Shown here one piece after another: positions 26,285 to 31,806 of a DNA stretch of 34,137 bases (within the stretch, counting starts at the first letter, position 1; every line of letters starts with the position of its first letter). The stretch comes from an uncultured Eubacteriales bacterium (GTDB taxonomy: Bacteria > Bacillota > Clostridia > Christensenellales > Borkfalkiaceae). Made by a program: the position numbers and the translations under genes. Under the pieces are notes generated by a model, which saw only the letters and a list, made by a program, of their open reading frames with translations, did no database searches and was not told where the DNA came from. The stretch lies in contig CADBUU010000059.1 in NCBI GenBank assembly GCA_902797945.1, positions 1 through 34,137 on the forward strand, read 5' to 3'.

Positions 26285-27003
26285 ATCTCGAAGCCTTTTC
26301 CCTCTTCCGCGAGAATAAGACCTCGTTTTTCCACTTCGCCTTTAATAAAATCTCCGTCGTAATCGGGATTAAGATGCCCGACTATCGTCCTGACGCTAAA
26401 TTTCTCGGAATATTCTTTTATTATGTCAATACTTAAGTGAGGTTTATCTGCAGTCCAATCTTCCGGCATAAAACAGCCGTCCGCAAGAACCGCGTCGCTT
26501 TTTTCGTATATTACGGAGAGATTTTCGCAGTCGTTCGTATCTCCCGTATAGGTAAATCTCTTCTCCCCGTCGAAAACGGTTACGGCATGGGTTACCGCAG
26601 GGTGTCTGACCTTTAAAAAATCAAAGGTAAGCCCCCATTTTTTAAAAGTCCCTCCGTCCGTCAATGCAACCGAAGTAAAATACGGCGAATTTTTAAGAAA
26701 GGCAAGCGATGGATTTCCGTCGTCATAATAAATTATATACGGCTTATCGAAAGACTTGCCTTTTTTCGACAAACTTTCAAAATAATAATTAAATATTCCC
26801 AAATCGGCTATATGGTCAAAATGGGAATGGGATATAAAAATCACGTCTGTTTTTTCGGGCGGAATAATCGCCGAAAGTCTTGAAAAACTTCCCTCTCCCA
26901 CGTCGAGAAGTATATTTCTCCCTCTCGCCGTCAAAAGATATGAACTCGTTCCGCATTTCGCTTTCGGAAAGGGACCGTATACGCCTATCGCCGTCAATTT
27001 CAT
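26281..27003 (-). CDS. MBL-fold metallohydrolase (YhfI/RNase Z-like)
   Basis: A 240-residue metallo-beta-lactamase-fold enzyme. The metal motif is H59-S-H61-F-D63-H64 in ISHSHFDHIADLG, with further ligands in RHPAVTHAV, YTGDTND and IVGHLNPD. The N-terminus MKLTAIGVYGPFPKAKCGTSSYLL resembles YhfI and RNase Z-like short proteins rather than the MBL domain of ComEC. Possible activities are phosphodiester or cyclic nucleotide hydrolysis; none is proven. It overlaps comEC by ATGA and is the first gene of that transcript, with a GAGG ribosome site and a good promoter. Confidence 0.85.
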   Translation of the reverse strand: MKLTAIGVYGPFPKAKCGTSSYLLTARGRNILLDVGEGSFSRLSAIIPPEKTDVIFISHSHFDHIADLGIFNYYFESLSKKGKSFDKPYIIYYDDGNPSLAFLKNSPYFTSVALTDGGTFKKWGLTFDFLKVRHPAVTHAVTVFDGEKRFTYTGDTNDCENLSVIYEKSDAVLADGCFMPEDWTADKPHLSIDIIKEYSEKFSVRTIVGHLNPDYDGDFIKGEVEKRGLILAEEGKGFEI

Positions 27004-27034
27004 ATTTATTACCTCGAAATAGTATTACTTATTT

Positions 27035-27063
27035 ATTTTAAAACATAATAATAAATATGTCAA
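27035..27063 (-). promoter_or_regulatory. Promoter of the MBL-comEC transcript
   Basis: Minus strand TTGACA (27063-27058), 17 bases, TAAAAT (27040-27035). It is divergent from the 6S RNA promoter, with 18 bases between the two -35 boxes. Confidence 0.82.
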
Positions 27064-27081
27064 CTATTGCCTTTAAATATT

Positions 27082-27110
27082 TGCAAATAGAAAAAGGCTT
27101 TGGTATAATA
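27082..27110 (+). promoter_or_regulatory. Promoter of the 6S RNA candidate
   Basis: TTGCAA (27082-27087), 17 bases, TATAAT (27105-27110). The predicted start is near 27117, with no ribosome site or open frame behind it. Confidence 0.82.
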
Positions 27111-27116
27111 TATATA

Positions 27117-27336
27117 GAAAATCGGTTATTCCTGCGGTGTTCGAAACGGAGTTTAATTCTTTCCACAATAATAAATAAGGGAGCAGGCAGTCCTTATGCG
27201 ATACGAAATGCTTGTGGTCGTTGTCATCGAGCAGACCTATATGACAAGAAGAGGATTCGCAAGGCTCCGCACCCACCTGCAATAAAGCGGGTTGATTTTT
27301 TCTCACGAACGGCACATGCGGGAATATTTTTATTTT
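27117..27336 (+). ncRNA. ssrS: 6S RNA (RNA polymerase-binding regulatory RNA)
   Basis: A noncoding stretch of about 220 bases that folds as one long arm. ATTCC (27128-27132) pairs GGAAT (27321-27325), and GTTCG (27139-27143) pairs CGAAC (27306-27310). A large internal bubble follows, and the apical hairpin is closed by CTTGT (27211-27215) with ACAAG (27244-27248) and GGTC with GACC. The 5' CCTGCGGTGTTCG and 3' ACGGCACATGCGGGAAT resemble the conserved ends of bacterial 6S RNA, and CACCTGCAATAAAGCGGGTTGA matches the small side hairpin near the 3' side. 6S RNA mimics an open promoter and sequesters sigma-A RNA polymerase. It ends in a T-rich tract (ATTTTTATTTT). SRP RNA and RNase P RNA motifs are absent. 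Ends are approximate. Confidence 0.8.
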
Positions 27337-27376
27337 CGGCAAATTAAAAAATATTCACAAAAGTTTTTAAAAATCC

Positions 27377-27405
27377 TTGCAAAATTTACGATAATATGAT
27401 ATTAT
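27377..27405 (+). promoter_or_regulatory. Promoter of the tRNA-Glu pair
   Basis: TTGCAA (27377-27382), 17 bases, TATTAT (27400-27405), some 80 bases before the first tRNA copy. Confidence 0.65.
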
Positions 27406-27487
27406 ATACAAGCGTTGATATGTTTTTGAGTTTTAAAAAATCATATTTTTCGTTTTTGTTCGACGCGTTTTAAGCTAAAAGAAAAAT

Positions 27488-27624
27488 GGCCTCATGGTCA
27501 AGCGGTTAAGACGCTGCCCTCTCACGGCAGAAACCGGGTGGGCGTCAATATTCGTGAAACGAATATTATTGCCGAGGCTCCCGTTAGGGAAACGGCAAAT
27601 TCCCCATAGGGGAAGCGAACAATA
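27488..27624 (+). pseudogene. tRNA-Glu(CTC) copy disrupted by a hairpin-rich insertion in the T arm
   Basis: The first 47 bases (27488-27534) are identical to the intact tRNA-Glu downstream, including the CTC anticodon loop. After a CGGG remnant of the T stem the sequence diverges for about 60 bases, then ATTCCCCAT and GGGG of the T and acceptor arms reappear at 27599-27612, followed by AAGCGA instead of CTACCA. The inserted part forms hairpins AATATTCGT/ACGAATATT (27547-27567) and GCCG...CGGC with inner TCCC/GGGA (27571-27596). A third, TTCCCC/GGGGAA, spans 27600-27614. The acceptor stem no longer pairs well and the CCA is missing, so the copy is probably not a functional tRNA. Confidence 0.72.
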
Positions 27625-27633
27625 AAATATTAT

Positions 27634-27708
27634 GGCCTCATGGTCAAGCGGTTAAGACGCTGCCCTCTCACGGCAGAAACTGGGGTTCGATTCCCCATGG
27701 GGCTACCA
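27634..27708 (+). tRNA. tRNA-Glu, anticodon CTC
   Basis: 75 bases with an encoded CCA end. The acceptor stem GGCCTCA pairs TGGGGCT with G-U wobbles, the D arm is GTCAAGCGGTTAAGAC, the anticodon stem is CTGCC/GGCAG around loop CTCTCAC (anticodon CTC), and the T arm is TGGGG-TTCGATT-CCCCA. It reads GAG codons. A strong terminator follows within 6 bases. Confidence 0.95.
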
Positions 27709-27713
27709 ACGAT

Positions 27714-27750
27714 AACCCACATCCTTCATCGGATGTGGGTTTTTCTTTTT
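27714..27750 (+). terminator. Terminator of the tRNA transcript
   Basis: AACCCACATCC (27714-27724), loop TTCATC, GGATGTGGGTT (27731-27741), then TTTCTTTTT. Confidence 0.92.
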
Positions 27751-27922
27751 GCCCGTTTTCCGTAACGAACACGCTTTCAATCATTACCGTAAAATCTTTC
27801 TTGCCTTTCCCGTTACAAATTGCTTCTTGTTTAAACCCGTAACCGCTGTCATCCGTATCTATAACGTCATTTAACTCATAACCTTTCGGAATAAAGTTGA
27901 TGCTACAATTAATTAAATCTAT
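27742..27922 (-). pseudogene. Remnant of an unidentified protein gene
   Basis: The minus strand is open and protein-like from 27922 inward, with stretches such as FIPKGYELNDVIDTDDSGYG and KDFTVMIESVFVTENGQK. There is no ATG, GTG or TTG start with a ribosome site behind the upstream stop at 27923-27925. The frame runs on into the antisense of the terminator and tRNA rather than ending in a natural stop. It looks like the middle or end of a decayed gene cut off beside the tRNA. I do not recognise the family. Confidence 0.35.
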
Positions 27923-28005
27923 TCATATTCAATCACACGTTGCCTTTCTCTGATGAATATATGAAGATTAACTTATCAATTATAAATAAAACTCTTGCAA
28001 TACAC

Positions 28006-28034
28006 TTGACAACAATTACACAATTTGATATAAT
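28006..28034 (+). promoter_or_regulatory. Promoter of the AbrB-ABC transporter operon
   Basis: TTGACA (28006-28011), 17 bases, TATAAT (28029-28034) with TG in extended -10 position. This is a near-consensus promoter. Confidence 0.88.
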
Positions 28035-28105
28035 AAGAAATGTAAGAATTTTCTGATTTTATGGGAGACTCTACGAATGAGAATGATTTCACGGAGAAAA
28101 ACGTA

Positions 28106-28327
28106 ATGAAAGATATTAAAGAAGATAGATTTATTGTAAGTGTTAAAGTGGGACCAAAAGGTCAAATTACCGTGCCCGCCCCTGCAAGAAAAATGTTTGA
28201 TATTAAAGAAGGCGACACTTTAATGATTATGGGGGATAAAAATAGAGGACTTGCGATTCTTAAAGATGATGCGTTTTATGCTTTAATTGGAGGTGTGATG
28301 TCAAATGAAGGCGATAAGAATAAATAA
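28106..28327 (+). CDS. AbrB/MazE/SpoVT-type DNA-binding regulator
   Basis: A 73-residue protein with the swapped-hairpin AbrB fold: VSVKVGPKGQITVPAPARKMFDIKEGDTLMIMGD, then a short tail. Such proteins bind DNA as dimers and often regulate their own operon. I prefer ATG 28106, with GGAG nine bases before it, over the in-frame ATG 28061, whose extra 15 residues (GDSTNENDFTEKNV...) have no family match and no good ribosome site. Its 3' end overlaps the ABC ATPase gene by 23 bases, so it is the first gene of the transporter operon. Confidence 0.82.
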   Translation: MKDIKEDRFIVSVKVGPKGQITVPAPARKMFDIKEGDTLMIMGDKNRGLAILKDDAFYALIGGVMSNEGDKNK

Positions 28328-29051
28328 TTTAAGAAAAGAATATAAGGACGTCGTTGCTGTAAATGATTTAAGTTTAAATATCGAAGAAGGTGAAATATTT
28401 TCGCTTCTCGGTGTAAATGGCGCCGGTAAAACAACAACCATAAAAATGTTATCGGGGTTAACAAAAGCCACATCAGGGGACGCCTATATATACGATCATT
28501 CAATTAATAACGACATAGAAAAAGTAAAAGAATTGATAGATATATCAATGCAAGAAACAGCTATTGCAAGAAAATTAACAGTTGAAGAAAATATTGAATT
28601 TTACGCTAAACTTTCTGAACAAACAAAAGAAGAAATAGAAGAAACTAAAAAATATATTTATGATTCATTCAAATTAGACAAAGTCAGAAACAAAATAGCA
28701 TCAAAACTTTCCGGAGGCTGGCAAAGAAAAGTATCAATCGCCTTAGCGCTTGTTACAAAACCCAAAATTTTATTTTTAGACGAACCGACACTTGGACTTG
28801 ACGTTATTGCAAGACGTGAACTTTGGCATACCATAAAAGAATTAAAACAAAAAATGACGATAATTTTAACTACTCATTATATGGAAGAAGCCGAAGCTCT
28901 ATCTGATAGAATTGGAATAATGAAGGACGGTAAACTGCTTTTTGTAGGCACAAAAGATGAATTGTTTTCAAAAACTAAAAAATCTAATATCGAAGATTCG
29001 TTTATCGAGATTGTAGCCGGAGGCGATTTAAATGAAAAAATCATTATGTAG
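28305..29051 (+). CDS. ABC transporter ATP-binding protein
   Basis: A 248-residue ATPase. Walker A is GVNGAGKTTT (36-45), the Q-loop glutamine is near Q83 (SMQET), the signature is LSGGW (135-139) in SGGWQRKVSIALAL, Walker B is ILFLDEPTLGLD (155-166), and the H-loop histidine is H191 in LTTHYMEEAEAL. It resembles the CcmA/DrrA exporter group that pairs with ABC-2 permeases and handles drugs, lipids or peptides. The ribosome site GGAGGT (28289-28294) lies inside the abrB-like gene. Base composition is more AT-rich than the left part of the window. Confidence 0.93.
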   Translation: MKAIRINNLRKEYKDVVAVNDLSLNIEEGEIFSLLGVNGAGKTTTIKMLSGLTKATSGDAYIYDHSINNDIEKVKELIDISMQETAIARKLTVEENIEFYAKLSEQTKEEIEETKKYIYDSFKLDKVRNKIASKLSGGWQRKVSIALALVTKPKILFLDEPTLGLDVIARRELWHTIKELKQKMTIILTTHYMEEAEALSDRIGIMKDGKLLFVGTKDELFSKTKKSNIEDSFIEIVAGGDLNEKIIM

Positions 29052-29784
29052 AATACTCACTTTAACGAAAAGAAACATATTGGAAATAATAAGAGATCCA
29101 TTATCTTTAATATTTACATTGGCATTGCCTCTTGTTATGGAAATTCTGTTTTATTTTATATTTCATAATTTAACCGAACAATTTGAAATGAAGTATTTAG
29201 CGCCGGGAATAGTTGTTTTTTCTCAAGCCTTTTTAACGTTATTTACCGGAATGTTAATATCACTGGATAGAAACACTTCGTTTTTAACAAGACTATATGT
29301 TTCTAAGACAAAATCTTACGAATTTATATTTGGATATGCATTATCGGTTTTGCCGATAACGATAGCTCAATCAATACTATTCTTTTTAGTCGGTGGAATT
29401 TTTGATTTATCTATATTTAGTCCGAGTTTAATATTTGCCATATTATTAAGCGTTGTCACATCATCGTTTTTTATTGGAATGGGAATATTATTCGGCTCTT
29501 TATGCAATGAAAAATCTATTGGCGGTATATCGTCGATTGTAATTGTCGGTCAGTCTGTTTTATCCGGTATGTGGTTTCCCCTTGAAGGTTTAAATGAGGG
29601 AATGATTACGTTTATGAAAATATTACCCTTTAAAAATGCGACAACAATTATTCAAAATATGGTTTTAGGTATAAATAATTCATTTAATGATTTCATATTA
29701 CCTTTATTAATTGTTTTAGCCTATACCGTAGTTGCTTTCATTGTCGCAATAACGGTATTCAAATATAAAATGAAAGAAAAGTAA
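29032..29784 (+). CDS. ABC-2 type transporter permease
   Basis: A 250-residue protein with about six membrane helices. An N-terminal amphipathic stretch (LTLTKRNILEIIRDPLSLIF) leads into the first helix, LDRNTSFLTRLYVSKTKSYE marks the cytosolic loop, and SGMWFPLEGLNEGM lies before the last helices, as in DrrB/YadH-type permeases. It overlaps the ATPase gene by 20 bases and has a GGAGG ribosome site within that gene. Together they should form a two-plus-two exporter; the cargo is unknown. Confidence 0.9.
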   Translation: MKKSLCRILTLTKRNILEIIRDPLSLIFTLALPLVMEILFYFIFHNLTEQFEMKYLAPGIVVFSQAFLTLFTGMLISLDRNTSFLTRLYVSKTKSYEFIFGYALSVLPITIAQSILFFLVGGIFDLSIFSPSLIFAILLSVVTSSFFIGMGILFGSLCNEKSIGGISSIVIVGQSVLSGMWFPLEGLNEGMITFMKILPFKNATTIIQNMVLGINNSFNDFILPLLIVLAYTVVAFIVAITVFKYKMKEK

Positions 29785-29809
29785 TTATCGAGGTGAGCAA
29801 GGATTTCTT

Positions 29810-30556
29810 ATGGAATACATAAAAATTACGAAAGATAACATTGAAAATGAACATATTTGCTGCGCCATTTCAAACAACAAGGACATTCAGGTCGCATCGA
29901 AAAAGGCGTGGCTTGCCGACCGTTTTGACGAGGGGCTTGTATTTCTTAAAAGTGTGGAGCGCGGAAAATGCTTTATTGAGTATATTCCCGCTGAAAATGC
30001 GTGGAATCCGATAGATGCAGTCGGATATATGTATATTAACTGTTTATGGGTGTCCGGCTCATTTAAGGGACACGGATATTCAAACGACCTTTTGAAAGAG
30101 TGTATAAAAGACAGTAAAGCCAAAGGCAAAATCGGTCTTTGCATTTTAACTTCCGAAAAGAAAAAACCCTTTCTTGCCGATCCTAAATATTTGAAACATA
30201 AGGGCTTTACCATTTGCGATGAGGCGGATAACGGAATACAACTTGCATATTTGCCCTTTACGGCTTTTGCCGATAAACCCCACATAAAAGATTGCGCCAA
30301 ACATCCGCATATTGAAGAAAAAGGGTATGTCCTTTATTACACAAGCCAATGCCCGTTTAACGCCAAGTATGTTCCGATTGTTGAAAAGACCGCAAAAGAA
30401 CACAATATTCCCTTTAATGCAATTCATATTGAAAGTAAAACACAGGCGCAGAGCGCGCCTACGCCGATAACAACGTATTCATTATTTTATAACGGAGAAT
30501 ATATTACAAATGAGCAGATGAACGATACAAAATTCCTAAAACTGGCCGCTCGATAA
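29810..30556 (+). CDS. YoaP-like GNAT acetyltransferase
   Basis: A 248-residue protein. Residues up to about 150 are a GNAT fold with the acetyl-CoA loop in VSGSFKGHGYSNDLLKECI. The C-terminal ~90 residues (YVLYYTSQCPFNAKYVPIVEKTAKEHNIPF...) are the YoaP domain, thioredoxin-like with a CPFN in place of a CxxC. Length and domain order match Bacillus YoaP. The substrate is unknown. It lies 25 bases after the permease, within the same probable transcript, and is followed by a terminator. It is somewhat richer in GC than the ABC genes, so it may have joined the cassette separately. Confidence 0.82.
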   Translation: MEYIKITKDNIENEHICCAISNNKDIQVASKKAWLADRFDEGLVFLKSVERGKCFIEYIPAENAWNPIDAVGYMYINCLWVSGSFKGHGYSNDLLKECIKDSKAKGKIGLCILTSEKKKPFLADPKYLKHKGFTICDEADNGIQLAYLPFTAFADKPHIKDCAKHPHIEEKGYVLYYTSQCPFNAKYVPIVEKTAKEHNIPFNAIHIESKTQAQSAPTPITTYSLFYNGEYITNEQMNDTKFLKLAAR

Positions 30557-30640
30557 ATTCCGGTCTATCGTGCATCTCACCGATATCACCGTAACTTTTT
30601 CCCCTCCGTTTGGCTACACTCCTTTTACACATTAAATACC

Positions 30641-30675
30641 CCCTCTTTTGCCAACCAAGACAAAAGAGGGTTTTT
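30641..30675 (+). terminator. Terminator of the ABC-YoaP operon
   Basis: CCCTCTTTTG (30641-30650), a 10-base loop, CAAAAGAGGG (30661-30670), then TTTTT. Confidence 0.92.
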
Positions 30676-30840
30676 CTTGCATTTTAGTCAAAAATCGGGA
30701 ACATTGTGTCTTTTGGGGCAAAATGATTAGAAAATTCAAAATTTTATTGACGTGTAAAAAAATAAAAAATGATAAAAGTTGACGCATTGAAAAAAACAAA
30801 AACGGCAAATATTAAAAAAAAACAATCGAAAAGCCCAACT

Positions 30841-30874
30841 CAACAAAACGTTGAGAGCTTTCAACATTTTGTTG
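30841..30874. repeat. 34-base inverted repeat directly upstream of the XRE promoter
   Basis: CAACAAAA (30841-30848) and GTTGA (30850-30854) are mirrored by TCAAC (30861-30865) and TTTTGTTG (30867-30874), one mismatch in 14 pairs, loop GAGCTT. It ends 1 base before the -35 box. A candidate operator for autoregulation, or a protective hairpin. Confidence 0.65.
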
Positions 30875-30875
30875 C

Positions 30876-30904
30876 TTGACATTTTTTTGAGCCGATGATA
30901 TAAT
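30876..30904 (+). promoter_or_regulatory. Promoter of the XRE-lipoprotein operon
   Basis: TTGACA (30876-30881), 17 bases, TATAAT (30899-30904), followed by a GAGGA ribosome site before ATG 30937. Confidence 0.88.
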
Positions 30905-30936
30905 CGTGATAGTAAAATTAAAAACGAGGAACTAAA

Positions 30937-31776
30937 ATGGTAGCAAAAAAAATCAAAGAACTTCGCGAAAAAGCAGGCATGACTCAAAAGAATTTAGCCG
31001 AAAAACTATACGTATCACCTCAAGCCGTATCCAGATGGGAAAGCGGCGATACCGAGCCGTCAACGACAACTCTGAATGCGATTGCGGAAATATTCGGAGT
31101 TTCCCTTAATGAACTTTTCGGCCACGAGGCGCCAAAGCCGGAAGTAATAGTCGAGAAAGAAACCGTATATACCGCAACGGCTCCGGTTTTAGGTGTGTGT
31201 GAAAATTGTAAAAAAGCCATTACCGATTCTGATGACTACATAATAACACGTCACTCTCACGGACGATCAAGCTCTACTACAGGCTGTCGATGCAAAGCTT
31301 GCGACGAACGCATCAAGAAGAAGCAACACGATAATGCTGTTTCTTATGGTGTAAAATGCAGGATTCGCTCTTTTGTATGGAGCGGTATAATTACTGCTGT
31401 TGTTCTCGCAATAGCTCTTATCGTTACCATTTCGAGACAAATGGAAACAGAGGTAATCATTGGTAGCACCATTGCGTCTATATTACTGTTCCCGTTCTTA
31501 TCTTGTCTGTTCTTGAAAAATAATTTCGTCGGAGACATGGTCTTATCGATAGCGTCTTGGGGCTTTGTCAAATTTCCAGGTTTGATATTTTCATTAGATT
31601 TAGACGGTATCATTTGGCTACTGACAGTAAAACTTGCCTTTTGGATAATCGGCATAATGCTTGCCGTTGTCGCATTTAGTATAGCCATTGCTCTTGGTCT
31701 TATCGTAAGCGTTTTCGTTTACCCTTATGCAATTACTAAAAGCTTTAAGCACCCCGAAAAATCTGAAGATTTTTAA
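30937..31776 (+). CDS. XRE-family regulator with zinc-ribbon-like segment and membrane helices
   Basis: A 279-residue protein. Residues 4-61 are an XRE helix-turn-helix (IKELREKAGMTQKNLAEKLY, VSPQAVSRWESG). A cysteine-rich part follows (C88, C91, C117, C119, C122) that looks like a zinc ribbon, holding a histidine- and serine-rich loop ITRHSHGRSSS. From residue 147 there are about four hydrophobic segments (147-166, 176-194, 203-220, 226-262) and a short charged tail. A DNA-binding domain tethered to the membrane in this way suggests a one-component sensor. It precedes a lipoprotein gene by 30 bases, probably one operon. The signal it senses is not visible. Confidence 0.82.
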   Translation: MVAKKIKELREKAGMTQKNLAEKLYVSPQAVSRWESGDTEPSTTTLNAIAEIFGVSLNELFGHEAPKPEVIVEKETVYTATAPVLGVCENCKKAITDSDDYIITRHSHGRSSSTTGCRCKACDERIKKKQHDNAVSYGVKCRIRSFVWSGIITAVVLAIALIVTISRQMETEVIIGSTIASILLFPFLSCLFLKNNFVGDMVLSIASWGFVKFPGLIFSLDLDGIIWLLTVKLAFWIIGIMLAVVAFSIAIALGLIVSVFVYPYAITKSFKHPEKSEDF

Positions 31777-31806
31777 AAAAATAATAAATTAAAAAGGAAT
31801 AAAAAA

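Larger units (their letters stand above)
30557..30936. other. Intergenic stretch between the transporter operon and the XRE gene
   Basis: It holds the yoaP-like terminator, an AT-rich stretch (30676-30840) in which I see no supported gene, then a 34-base inverted repeat and the XRE promoter, described separately. Confidence 0.6.

Noticed and set aside
26281-27003. The MBL gene as a split-off C-terminal domain of ComEC
   Set aside because: It lies upstream of comEC rather than downstream, and its motifs and N-terminus fit YhfI/RNase Z-like proteins.
27117-27336. SRP RNA, RNase P RNA or tmRNA as identity of the noncoding RNA
   Set aside because: The SRP tetraloop domain, the RNase P GAGGAAAGTCC element and a tmRNA tag frame are absent; the end sequences match 6S RNA better.
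27057-27347. Open frames of 96 and 89 codons across the 6S RNA
   Set aside because: Neither has a ribosome site, the translations are unlike proteins, and the region folds as one long RNA arm behind a promoter.
28061-28105. An upstream ATG for the AbrB-like gene at 28061
   Set aside because: No ribosome site at a proper distance; the extra residues do not match the AbrB family, whereas ATG 28106 has GGAG.
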